Source: Isochrysis galbana (lineage: Eukaryota > Haptophyta > Isochrysidales > Isochrysidaceae). Taken from it: a stretch of 64,000 nucleotides of DNA. Below, in pieces: positions 17,709 through 27,800 of the stretch. Within the stretch, counting starts at the first letter, position 1, and every line of letters starts with the position of its first letter. A program made the position numbers and the translations under genes. Under the pieces are notes generated by a model. The model did no database searches. It had not been told where the DNA came from and saw only the letters and a program-made list of their open reading frames with translations. The stretch covers positions 2,111,887 through 2,175,886 of the forward strand of contig CM030937.1 in the NCBI GenBank assembly GCA_018136815.1, given 5' to 3'.

Positions 17709-19037
17709 ATGATGCCGGCTGCTCTGGCCCCGCTCCTGCTCGGCACGCTCGGCCGTTCGGGCCGCCTGCGCGAGACGGCTGCGGGTGTGGGTGGCCTGTG
17801 CGATGGCGGTGTGGTGCAGCGCAGTGGCTATTATGAACTTGATGAGCCGGGAAAGACGAACGACCACTACTTCTACTGGATGTTCGAGTCACGCAGCAAG
17901 CCGGCGACCGACCCATTCATCCTCTGGCTCACCGGTGGCCCAGGCTGCTCCGGTATGCTCGCGCTGCTCAACGAGAATGGTCCGTGCTCCGTCGTAAAGG
18001 ACGGCGGAGCCCTGCACACAGTCAACAATCCATACTCGTGGACGAGCAACGCAACGGTACTCTGGATCGACCAGCCCACCGGGGTCGGCTTCTCCTACGG
18101 CGATGCTGGCGACTACGACCATGACGAGCTCGGCGTGCGACAGGACGTTTACACTTTCCTGATCGAGTTCTTCACTGCCCACCCAGAATATGCGTCACTT
18201 CCATTGTACATTTTTGGCGAGTCCTATGGTGGCCATTACGCACCCAATGTAGCCTATGCCATTCTTAAGGGCAACGAGAAGTCGATAGGACTGAAGCTCA
18301 ATCTTCAGGGCATGGCTGTCGGCAACGGGCTCACCGATCCGGCGCTTCAGTATCCCTACTACCCGCAGATGGCCAACAATAACACATACGGCATCAAGAC
18401 GGTCAGCGAAAGCGCATACGCAAGTATGGTGTCCCAAATGCCATCCTGTATCAGTGCCATCCAAGAGTGCCAGTATGACACGGCAGCCTGTGCGCCGGCG
18501 CGCTCACTCTGCAACGACCAGCAGCTAGCGCCCTATGAGGAGGCGGGACTCAACCCGTATGACGTCCGGCTCAAGTGTGCGGTGCGGCCGTTGTGCTACG
18601 ACTTCTCCGCGCCGACGGATTGGCTTGACTTGCCTTCCACACGTGTGGCGCTCGGTGTGACTAAGGCATCCTCCAAATGGTCGTCATGCAATATGCGGGT
18701 GAACACGCAGTTTGCTGCAGACTGGATGAAATCACAAGAGTACACTGTTCCACCTCTGCTCGCCGCAGGCGTGCGCGTGCTCATCTATGCAGGCGACGCT
18801 GATTTTGTGTGTAACTGGATGGGCAACAAGGCCTGGGTGACAGAGCTCTCGTGGCCGGGCAAGACTGCCTTCGGAGCTGCACCAGACCTCGATTGGGTGG
18901 TCGACGGCGCCAAGGCGGGAAAGCTCCGCCGGGCCAGCGGACTCAGCTTTCTGCAGGTATTTGGGGCTGGACACATGGTGCCTATGGATCAGCCGGTCAA
19001 TGCCCTCGCCATGGTGAACGAGTTTATTCATACGTAG
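17709..19037 (+). CDS. serine carboxypeptidase, peptidase family S10
   Basis: Encodes 442 residues of a lysosomal/vacuolar-type serine carboxypeptidase, which removes C-terminal residues from peptides at acid pH. Diagnostic motifs: LWLTGGPGCSG (oxyanion-hole region), the nucleophile in F-G-E-S-Y-G-G (Ser172), Asp363 in YAGDADFVCNW, and His422 in GAGHMVPMDQP. Cysteines spread through 260-330 would form the usual disulfides. The start at 17709 (two adjacent ATGs) gives a short hydrophobic N-terminus (PAALAPLLLGTLG) consistent with a signal peptide. The frame is open far upstream but only through GA/CT repeats, so I rejected the longer version. Length and motif order fit an intact, intronless gene. 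Confidence 0.9.
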   Translation: MMPAALAPLLLGTLGRSGRLRETAAGVGGLCDGGVVQRSGYYELDEPGKTNDHYFYWMFESRSKPATDPFILWLTGGPGCSGMLALLNENGPCSVVKDGGALHTVNNPYSWTSNATVLWIDQPTGVGFSYGDAGDYDHDELGVRQDVYTFLIEFFTAHPEYASLPLYIFGESYGGHYAPNVAYAILKGNEKSIGLKLNLQGMAVGNGLTDPALQYPYYPQMANNNTYGIKTVSESAYASMVSQMPSCISAIQECQYDTAACAPARSLCNDQQLAPYEEAGLNPYDVRLKCAVRPLCYDFSAPTDWLDLPSTRVALGVTKASSKWSSCNMRVNTQFAADWMKSQEYTVPPLLAAGVRVLIYAGDADFVCNWMGNKAWVTELSWPGKTAFGAAPDLDWVVDGAKAGKLRRASGLSFLQVFGAGHMVPMDQPVNALAMVNEFIHT

Positions 19038-19994
19038 AGGACCCTTCAATCAGAGACACTATGAGGAGATGATAGTGAAAATGATACTTGGTGCTCTGTC
19101 AGTCGGGTCATTGATCATATCAGCCATTGTCTCCTATCCTGCATGTGTTCTCAGTGCATAATGCGAACATACGATGAGATGGCTTAATGCAAATCGACGT
19201 GTCTGGTCCTACTAGGGACTTGTTACAGTCCGAGCCACAAGCATACGGACGCATGGCAATTATTTGGGATCGTCCCTCTCCCCATATTTGTCGGCCTTTG
19301 TCAAAATCGTGTTGCTGTCGACCCCGCTCCATAACAGATGTGGGGGGAGGGATCAATGCCTAATTTCGCCGCAGCTAATTCCAGCCCCCAGATTACCCTA
19401 ATATTGAGCACGAGCACGGCCCTCCCTCGGCTGCCCGATACTCCGAAAGGGTCGAGCACTGAGGAGACTTACAAAGAGGCAGCAAAACTTCAAGCATGTA
19501 GGCCGGTCACTCACGCTTTTTAACCACTATTTCCCCCCCCTCCTGGTTGTCCAAGGATTCCCACGGGACCCCCTTTACGGTAAGCTGTAAGCTGTCGCAT
19601 CCGCGATCGACCTTTCTGTTTTAGAAGTTGTCTGCGTTTCTATGTCCCCTCCTTGCAGGCTAGTCACTAGTCACCGTCGCAGGATCCTACATTCGACATT
19701 CGCCCTTGTTGCCCTCGCCTCCTTTGTCGCCTCCCTTGTCGCCTGCTTGCCCCTCACCTGGCTTACCTCCTTGCGTGCTCCTCGCGTTTTTAGGCTAAGT
19801 CGCGCGTTCAGGTATCGCCGGTGCAAGGAACCGCCCCCTTGTGTGACCCTGATTCCCCCTCAGGTGTTGGCCGTTGGATTATATCGTGGCGCTGTTTTAC
19901 TTCGGTCTTCATCAACTCACTTAAGGGTCTTCGAAAGATTCCCTCCTTATTCATGTGCGTAACTGTCGCCAGAGCCGCTTTTCGCCGGCCCCGC
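19038..19994. other. 3' flank and repeat-bearing intergenic DNA
   Basis: No gene seen. The segment around 19500-19580 (GGCCGGTCACTCACGCTTTT and GTGTCC/GTTGTCCAAGGATTCC) is shared with 46850-46915, so it belongs to a dispersed repeat. From about 19840 a diverged retrotransposon sequence begins. Confidence 0.35.
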
Positions 19995-20582
19995 CTCTCA
20001 GCCCACCGCCTCGAAGGAATTCGCTCTCTACACCCAGGAGCCGGTGACCATTCCGGCCAAGTCGAAAGGCACCTTCGCTGTGCGCATCCCTCTCGAGCTG
20101 CGTGAGTCACACCCGCCAGACTCCGCCGTGCTCGTCGATCGCCTACCGTCTCGCGACGGCCTTGACTGTCCCCCTCTCGTAGCTACGAGTGTCGAGACTC
20201 CTAGCGACGAAGGGGGGGTCCTGGTCACCGTTTGGAACCTGGCCTCTCGCCCGGTCACGCTACCCGCTTACTCTCCAGTGGCTTCGGCTCATGTGGAGTA
20301 CGTTTTACGACACGACTCTGCGAATCGCATCACTCGCTTGTCGCCAGCCGCTCTACTCTACGGTCGCGAGCTTCGGTTGCCCGCTCAACTGGCTGATCCG
20401 CCAGTGCCGCACTCCTCCGCTCCACCCTTGCCTCGCGAAATTCGTGACTATGCTGAGACGATGCATAGTCGCCTCAAGGCCACATGGTCTGCCGCGCTCG
20501 ATGCCACGCTCGCTGCCCAGGCTGACGCTGTAGCTGACACGTTGCGCACTCACGCATCCCCGACCCGCTTTCTTCCAGGGGC
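19995..20582 (+). pseudogene. deletion remnant of a Ty3/gypsy polyprotein
   Basis: The frame from about 19995 encodes LYTQEPVTIPAKSKGTFAVR and onwards, clearly related to the protease-to-RT linker of the complete chromovirus (there LYTEQAVTIPAFHRATIWVR). At about 20335 it jumps directly to the post-integrase region (LSPAALLYGRELRLPAQLADP), also present in the complete element (RSPASLIFGRELRLPAQLSD). Reverse transcriptase, RNase H and the integrase core are therefore missing, yet the frame stays open for over 500 bp. It ends near 20582 in C-rich repeat sequence. It is a non-functional relative, not a fragment of the intact copy. Confidence 0.8.
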
Positions 20583-21196
20583 CCCCACACCCCCACACAC
20601 CCCTCCCCCGCGAATCTCCGCGAACCCCCTCTACCCCACGAAAATCCATGGCGTGACTCCCCCGCCTTGTCCCGGCCATGGAAGTCTATTTTGGGAGAAG
20701 CGGAGGATCGCGCGCGTGAGAGAATCATAGCAATGAATGTCGGGCGAATCCCCATAACAAACGCACGGAGGTTCCGCGTCGGCCGATCGCCGCGGCTGTC
20801 GGCCTCGCAATGGCTGCCAGTCAGCTGGAGGGCAGGCCCATGCTTGGCGTGGGAGTGCGAGTCACGGCCCACGCCCACTAGGGGTCTGGGCCAGAGTGTT
20901 GATTGCCCAGCCCCTGCCTGTACGGGCCCACCCTGGGGGGGTGTCCGCGATGGAGAGAGGAGAGAGGGGGGCGCGAGGCCCCCATTGACCCCTTGACCCC
21001 CACTTATAAAAGTCGTAGGTTGCGGCGTCCGGGGGGAGGCAGTAGACAGTAGAGGTCGGAGTTTATGAGCGGGGCGGTCCCGTATTGAGTGCAGGGGGAG
21101 GGGCGGTACGGGTGTTGCGGTTGGGGTAGGTGAGTGGCGGGCCTCTGACACCATTGCCGGGTCAGAGGTATGAGGTATATCAGCACAAAGGGGCTT
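20583..21196. other. repeat-rich flank of the gypsy insertion
   Basis: Contains sequence shared with other dispersed copies: GCGAACCCCCTCTACCCCACG resembles 46975-46995, and GGGCAGGCCCATGC resembles about 53430. No coding sequence is supported. The last five bases before the LTR, GAAGG (21197-21201), form the target duplication. Confidence 0.4.
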
Positions 21197-21201
21197 GAAG
21201 G

Positions 21202-22524
21202 TGTCGCATTCATCCTAGATGATGCGATTTCCAGGCTCTTGTTTCCAGGTCCTTCGCCGTGCGGCCACACGGTGAAGCTCAGGTACATCTAGGTTGGTAG
21301 GGTTCGTCCCTAGCGATCTAGAATTCGAGTTCTCGTTTCGTTCCTTCTAGCCTGTTTGTCAGGTCTAGATTCCAGGTTTCCTCCTTTCGGGTAATCTTTA
21401 CCTAAAGGAGCCAGGTCGCCTGTTGCTCGCTGCGCGCTTGTCTCAGGCTCTCGGGTTACCTTGTGAAGGCTTGTTTAGCTTCTTGCAAGGCTTGTTGTTT
21501 CTTGTTGGGTTCCGGTTCTTTCTTGGGACCTGCTGACTTTCGTTGTTGTCCAGGCCTGTTCTTCGTAGGTTCTGCTTGGCCTGGTTAGGGTTTCGTTGCC
21601 TTCCCGCGTTCGGCGTTTGGCGTTGGCGTTCGGAAATTTCCTCTCACATTCCCTAGGTCCGCTACCCTTGGCTTGTAGGTCCTTGCTTCTTTCTTCTCGG
21701 TCAAGGTGTTTGGCGAGCGAGTCGGTTGCTCTATCCGCTCGAGATTTGAGGTTTAATTTGCCATCTCCCCTTGGAGACCGGTGTAGGTTCGCTTCCTAGG
21801 TGAGGGAATCTTTCCCCTTGATGCAAGTTACATGCAAGCCTTGGCCCCTTTGGTGTTTCTTCCCCTTGGTTGCTACTCAGGGTTGTTCGTTAGAAGCGTC
21901 TAGAAGGTTCACGCTCAACGGCAAGATTTATTCGGTCGTGAAGATATCTCGTCGCGATCTGTATCCAAAGTGATCGCCGTGGTCGCGCGACAGGACGCTC
22001 CCCTTCGGACTCTCCGCTACGTGGGAAGTTACAACGGAGACACGCTCCGGCCGTCGCTGTGGAGTCTCTCTCTCTCTCGCTCTCTCTCTCCGTCTCTCGC
22101 GACGTGTTTGAGTTATCGGTGATTTGGGGTCGCGGTTGCTTGATAATTTGCTTGGTTTGGGTGAATGATTCCGGTGTGTTCGTGAGTCGGTGTATCCTGT
22201 TGTTCTCAGCTTCGTTGTCCGTCGTTGTTCGCTGCGTCGCTGCACTCAAGCAGCTTAGGCTCCCTCCCTGAGGGAAGAGTTCTTTGTAGGTCTAACAATC
22301 TCTTACAACCCATCACACTAGGGCCGCTAGGAGCGCCTCGCCGCCCCACAGCCCTTCGTTCGCCGTTCGTTCCCCGTCCAGACACCCAAATGGGGTTGCC
22401 CGACCCAGTCCAGAATTTCATTCACCCGACTCCCGGTGGGGAGGAGGGCCAAAGCGCCGCGCTAGCCGCCGGTGCTGCTCGCGACGGAGTGGCTCAGAGC
22501 CCTCCGGCTCCGCTCGACTCGACA
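21202..22524 (+). repeat. 5' LTR of the chromovirus
   Basis: 1323 bp. It begins with an imperfect palindrome (CATTCATCCTAGATGATGCG), contains a (CT)n stretch at about 22064-22095, and ends GACTCGACA. The Met-initiated frame starting at 22225 lies inside the LTR and continues into the internal region. Confidence 0.95.
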
Positions 22525-22848
22525 AGCACGAAATCAAAGCTCACGTCCTCGGCCGCAGAGGAGGAACCCCTCAGGGAACCTTCTCTGCCCGCTGCAGCTT
22601 CTGTTCCCGAGGGGTTCCCGAGTGATCCCACGACCACTGAGGCTGCGCCAATGCCACCCATCACTCCGGCTGCTATCCCCATGATTGGCTCCGACCAGCT
22701 CGTGTCGGATGGCGAGCCTCCGTCCGCTGCCTTCGGCACCCACCGGGTGCAATTACAGTGGGCCATGGTGGAGCATGACCCTCTCCCACATGAGGCCAAC
22801 TTCAGTGCCTCTTCGCGGACAGGGACACTCGCCTGCTTCGAAGCCTGA
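22225..22848 (+). CDS. frame spanning the LTR/internal junction (possible Gag N-terminus)
   Basis: The open frame starts at ATG 22225 in the 5' LTR and continues across the LTR end at 22524 for another 324 bases, ending at 22848. It encodes 207 Pro/Ala/Ser-rich residues without recognisable domains. It overlaps the Cys-rich ORF (22685-23398) by about 160 bp in a different frame. If translated it could be the N-terminal Gag part, joined by frameshift. The same frame in the 3' LTR reads out into flanking DNA, so it may equally be a chance frame. Confidence 0.35.
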   Translation: MFAASLHSSSLGSLPEGRVLCRSNNLLQPITLGPLGAPRRPTALRSPFVPRPDTQMGLPDPVQNFIHPTPGGEEGQSAALAAGAARDGVAQSPPAPLDSTSTKSKLTSSAAEEEPLREPSLPAAASVPEGFPSDPTTTEAAPMPPITPAAIPMIGSDQLVSDGEPPSAAFGTHRVQLQWAMVEHDPLPHEANFSASSRTGTLACFEA

Positions 22849-23398
22849 TTATCGGGCTGCTGCACCGCCGGCAAGTTACCACTCCAACTCGCCGTTGCCG
22901 GCTATACTGACCGATCCACCGGGTCGAAAGGGAGGCTCGTCTCGGCCGCCCAGCCGTCGCTGCGATCCGCCGGCGAACGGCCAAGGGCTACCGCCCGATT
23001 TGGGCGTATCCCGGTGGACGCCCGAGCTTTGGAATCGGGCCCGAGCCCGCTTCTGGGCCGTAGCAGGCTATGCCAAGCACCCAAGGGTCTCGGCGGCGCT
23101 AGCAAAGTGCCGACCGGCCGATAATTCAATGGAAACTCCACGGACGGACGATATCAATAGGGGAATCACCGAATGGACGAACGAAAACGGCTGTGCCTTC
23201 TGCGCTTTCCGACCTCACGCTCCTCCTGGCACTCCATCCAGCGAAACCTGGAAATATGGCACGGGAGACGGTGCTCACAACCCCGTCATCTGTCAGCCAT
23301 ATATCCGCTTTCTGTGTGAGGCTGGCTGCGGAGAGTGCGGATCGGACGAGCACATTCATAAGCTTCTTCGCTCGATGGTCCGGGTTAAGCCTCAGTAG
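22685..23398 (+). CDS. Gag-like ORF with Nanos-like zinc finger
   Basis: Encodes up to 237 residues. The C-terminal half has Trp/Arg-rich sequence (GVSRWTPELWNRARARFWAV) then a Cys/His cluster: C-x2-C (GCAFCAF), then C-x7-C-x3-C and a His-x-His (VICQPYIRFLC, EAGCGEC, SDEHIH). The spacing resembles the second half of Nanos-type CCHC zinc fingers, except that the final Cys is missing; it is not the CX2CX4HX4C knuckle usual for Gag. An RNA-binding role for genome packaging is inferred. The frame ends in a UAG at 23396-23398 (context CAG-UAG-GGG), and the same frame stays open beyond it to 24826. Confidence 0.6.
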   Translation: MAPTSSCRMASLRPLPSAPTGCNYSGPWWSMTLSHMRPTSVPLRGQGHSPASKPDYRAAAPPASYHSNSPLPAILTDPPGRKGGSSRPPSRRCDPPANGQGLPPDLGVSRWTPELWNRARARFWAVAGYAKHPRVSAALAKCRPADNSMETPRTDDINRGITEWTNENGCAFCAFRPHAPPGTPSSETWKYGTGDGAHNPVICQPYIRFLCEAGCGECGSDEHIHKLLRSMVRVKPQ

Positions 23399-24826
23399 GG
23401 GTCCGGCGGGGTCCCCGTCCTTCAAACCCTGGCGGAGAACATCTCGGGCGGTGGGCCCGAACGCCACCACCACCATCCCGATCCGATCCCTACGTCGCTT
23501 GGGGAGAAGAGCTGTCAACGCGGCGATTCTCCCCCTGTCTCTAGCTCTATTCAGTCTTCGACGGTGGGAGCCGCCTCGCCGGCTGAAGCCCCCGCCGGAC
23601 GGCTATCTCGGAAGCCGGAGTCGACACTTGACCCGGGCTCCTGGAAACAGGTTTGCCCCGGAGATAGTCGCGACCCGACTCTCCGAAATTCGTGTACGTC
23701 TACAAGTTCTTCTATTACTCCGCACGCTATTAGGGCCGATTCTCGCTCGCTGCCCCTCTTGGAATCTATTTCTACGGATACTATGCTGTCTTCGGTTTCT
23801 TCAAATTCGCCTAGGTCTTTCGACGCATCTTCATCCCTGGATTCACCCCCCGACGGCCCTGCCCAAGGGGGTGGGCTAGGTGGATTCGACGCGTCTTCGG
23901 TCTCTTCGTTTCGTAAACAATCAGTTGTGAAGCCCTCGAGGGCTGTCGACTCGGTATCATCTTCTGCTCTAGGTTCTATGGATAGGTCCGACGTGGCCGC
24001 TGCCGCGTCCGAAAACGTTGTTGCTGCTTTACCTGTTTCTGCTCTTTCCCGGCGGGACCCCTCTGGAGACCTCTCTCCCAAGGGCCATAGCCGGAGCCGC
24101 TCTGCGGACGAATCGTCGTTGTCTACCGTAGGTTCTCGTGCTGTTGAGGCGGAGACTAGTGTCTCCTCTTCACCTCTCTCCCCGGTTCGTTATATTTCTC
24201 CGTCGTCGTGTTCATTCTCTCGTCTCGAAGTTGCACCCGTTCTCGTTTCTGATCTGGTTCCCGACCCGGAAGGGTCGGCTTCCGGAGTCAATGAAGATGA
24301 AGGTTCCAAGGGAGCTGCGGCTTTCCGCGCTCACGCCGTGGCCACCGCAGACTCGGGAGACGCAGGGGCCGTCGACTACGATCCCTCGTCGCGCACCATA
24401 CGGACGCCGGCGTCTCCTCTTTCTCTCGGCTCTCCGGAGGATCCCCGTTCCAGGGATCGCCCGCCGGAGCCAACCCCCTTCAGGTCTAGCCCACCGAAAC
24501 TCGAGGGCGACGACCTCCTTCCCCTGAATTCCGTTGCCGAGGCCATCCACCGGATCGCCGTGGTTGGTTGTTCCTCGGCCGCCAAGTCTACTGCAACTGC
24601 CCGCGCCCCTACGCGCGAGCTCCAAATGTTAGCCGCCTCCCGTGCCCGGGCTAGCGGTTCCTCCGTCATCTTGCCCCGCCATCTCGCCGAAGCTGCTCTA
24701 GCCGTGCGGCGGCCGCACGCGAGCACTCATTCATCACCCTCTGCCGTACTGCCGACGCATTTTGACGAGCTTTGCGCTGAGTTAGCGTCGACGCGGCCGA
24801 GGGGATTCCTCCACCCCGCGTTCTAG
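23399..24826 (+). CDS. Ser/Pro-rich Gag-Pol linker ORF
   Basis: This frame is identical in phase to the Gag-like ORF and separated from it only by one UAG. It has an ATG at 23564 if translated on its own (420 residues). The protein is rich in Ser, Pro, Ala and Arg, without domains I recognise, resembling disordered capsid or linker regions. It ends at a UAG (24824-24826) inside the zone where the next frame is already open (24781-24826). Its maintenance as open reading frame over 1.4 kb of a recently active element suggests that it is translated, either by stop read-through or by its own start. Confidence 0.55.
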   Translation, partial: GSGGVPVLQTLAENISGGGPERHHHHPDPIPTSLGEKSCQRGDSPPVSSSIQSSTVGAASPAEAPAGRLSRKPESTLDPGSWKQVCPGDSRDPTLRNSCTSTSSSITPHAIRADSRSLPLLESISTDTMLSSVSSNSPRSFDASSSLDSPPDGPAQGGGLGGFDASSVSSFRKQSVVKPSRAVDSVSSSALGSMDRSDVAAAASENVVAALPVSALSRRDPSGDLSPKGHSRSRSADESSLSTVGSRAVEAETSVSSSPLSPVRYISPSSCSFSRLEVAPVLVSDLVPDPEGSASGVNEDEGSKGAAAFRAHAVATADSGDAGAVDYDPSSRTIRTPASPLSLGSPEDPRSRDRPPEPTPFRSSPPKLEGDDLLPLNSVAEAIHRIAVVGCSSAAKSTATARAPTRELQMLAASRARASGSSVILPRHLAEAALAVRRPHASTHSSPSAVLPTHFDELCAELASTRPRGFLHPAF

Positions 24827-27800
24827 TCGTCGGTGAAGCTAGCGGGGTCGTGTCTTCGATGTTCCTACTCGCCGGAGCGCACGTCGCGACGTGCGATCTA
24901 CGACCGTCGGAGATCGACTACATTCCCCACTTCTGCGGAGATGCTCTTCACATTCAAAACCTCGGTTGGGACCTCGTGGTTGCGCATCCGCCGTGCACGT
25001 ATTTGTCGGCGGTGAGTTGCCAGTGGCTCGATCGGGAGCCGGGACGACGCCAGGCTCTCGAATCCGCCGCTAGAGTCTTCCTCGCCATGGCAAGCGCCGA
25101 CGCGCCTTTCGTTGCCGTCGAAAATCCTCGAATGCACGCGGAAGCCTCTGCCTTAGTCGGGGGGTTGCGACCGCGGCAGTTTGTGCAGCCGTGGCAGCAC
25201 GGCACGGGCCATCAAAAAGCAACTGGCCTGTACCTGACGGCTTCACTCCCGTCCTTGCAGCCTTCGAAGATTGTCGAGGGACGTCTATCCGCTATGGCGG
25301 ATCTATCGCCGTCGCCCCACCGTGGCGCCCTTCGCAGCCGCACCTATGTGGGCATTGCCGGTGCAATGGCGGCCCAGTGGATGCCGGTCTTGCGCCGTTA
25401 TGCGCGCGAAGCCAAGGCGTCGCGTTCGCTCGACTTCACGGTGGACTGGGCAATTTCCCAAGCAGCTGCCAGCTTGAGAGAACGCCCTTCGCTTTGCTCG
25501 ACCGGTTTCGAGCTGGCTGAGCCGAGGACGGCTCTGGCTCGTTTCATGGAGGGGAGAGGCGAAGCAGCTTCTAGCTCTCACCTCACGCCTCCCAGCGGTT
25601 CGCCAGTGTCTGATTCGGTTGTCGTGATCCCGGACGCAGGCCCCGTTGCCGATGCTTCTCGCCTGCTTCATCAGGAGGACTCGGAAACAAACGTATCGCA
25701 AGACGAGGCCGAGGCGGAAGGAGACCGCTTCCTGCCGTGGGAGTGGCCCATAGAGGACCGCTCTACAACGCCAGGCCCTCCAAACACGGTGAAGAAGCGC
25801 CGCAGCAAGTGGCAGGTCTTCGACCGTGATGTAATTTCGGGGGTCCATCGGTGGCAGGATGTCACGCCTTCCATCGCCCAAGAAATCGCTGAGCAAGCGG
25901 CAGCTGCGGAGCCGTCGGAACCTCCCATCTTGTCTCGACTGGGCTCTCAAGGCATCAATGCACTATCTCCGAGCGCCTCCTTCACGGCTGGCGACGAGGG
26001 AGTGGCCGAACTGACCAATTCGTTCGTAGCCGAAAGGCCACTCGAAACCTGGGATGTCGGGCCCGACTCGGGAGAAGATGACACGCCCGAGATGCCAGAA
26101 CACCGGAGCATGCAGACCCTCGAGACCAAGCCCTCCGACGCCGCCGAAGGAGAGGATACTCCACGGGCACTGTATTGCGATGGGGCTACCGCTAGGGGCC
26201 TCAGTGCGGCCGGATTTTCCGAGTTGTCGAAGCTTCCGAAGACAGACTTGCAGAAGTCCCTGGAGAAGGAATGGTCACGCCAAATGGATCAACCTCGGCA
26301 TCCGACGGACCGTCGAGGGCTAGGCTATGGTGGCGTGCCTAACCCCTCTAGTTCAGCAAAGGCATCCCCACGCTCCTCGATACCATTCGTGCCGCAGACG
26401 GTGGCCGCCGCTATCGAGCGAGTGCCCCACGTCGATGAATCTTCTCCGTCCAGGCTAGCCTCCAATCCAACCACCCTGTCACCCGGAGCCGGAACCTCAC
26501 TTCCGGTGGAATCTATCGCGGACACTCCGCCGCCGCTCTACCCTCGTCACTGCCTCTATGTCCGCGATCTCGTGGTCTGCCGTGCCGATGGCGACCGCGC
26601 AGCTCAAGGGTTCGTTCTCCCGGACGTTGCCCTCACGGTGAACAGCACCCTGGCTGACACTGGAGCGGGCCCGTCAGTAATCACCACTGCTCTTCTCGAT
26701 CGACTACCTGAAGACGCTTGCGTCGAACGCGTATCGGACGCTACCGTCCCCAACCTACATGGGCCGGACGGCCTTCCTCTCATCACTAGGGGCCGGGCTA
26801 GCCTCGTCTTCTCCTTGTCCGGTCGCCTCTTCCGTCATTCGTTCGCGGTCATCGAAGGAAACGCGATGCTTCTGCTCGGGAACGATTTTTTGGCCGCCCA
26901 CTCCGCTACCATTTCTCTCGACGCCGCGAGCTCGGAAGGAAGCCTCCGCCTCCGTCCGGCCTCTGGCGATTCAGAAGACTCTTCAAGAGTCCTTTCCGAA
27001 TGTGTAGTCAGAGTTTCCACGGCGCCGCCCCCAGTCGCGGACGCCGGCTTCGTCGGAGCTATCTCGATGTCACCCGGTCAGCCGCTGACTGTCGACTTTC
27101 TGGAGAGGTCGACGGCAACACGAGAGATCCCGGCCGGATCGGAGGGTGAGGCTGCTGCTGATGCTAGACAGCCACTCTATACACCTCTCTTTGAGTCTGC
27201 CGACGAGTTTGCGGCCAAAGCTCCGGCGTCTACCTCGTCCGAATATCTTCTCTACACGGAGCAAGCGGTGACGATTCCTGCCTTCCACCGCGCAACCATC
27301 TGGGTCAGGGTTCCGCTAGCTCTCCGAGATCATTCGGACTGCGCGATGCTGGTCGACCGCCTACCAAATCGCGAGGCTCTCGATTCGTCTCCTCTCGTAA
27401 TGCCCACGGTGGTCACGCCCACGGAAGATCATCGCATCGCGGTGACGATCGTCCACACCGGGGTCAATGCGCTGACCCTGCCGTCTCTGCATCCGATAGC
27501 TTCGCTCCAGGTGCGTTTCAAGTTGCACCGGGGCTGGACTCCGACTGGAAGCGAGGGGGATGGTGACCCTGTCACCGCGCTGAGCGAGGAGCAACGATCT
27601 CTACTCGACTCAGCCACCATCGATCCAGACCGGCTTCTTTCCGACGATCAACGAGAAGAAGTACGCCAACTCTTGGCCCGGCGCATCAAAGCTTTCGCGT
27701 TGCACCCGGGGGCTCCAAACCATACGCACGTTCTCGAGGTGGAGTTGCCACTCAACCCCGGCGCTGTTCCTCACCGGCACGCTCCGTCTAGAGTGGGCCG

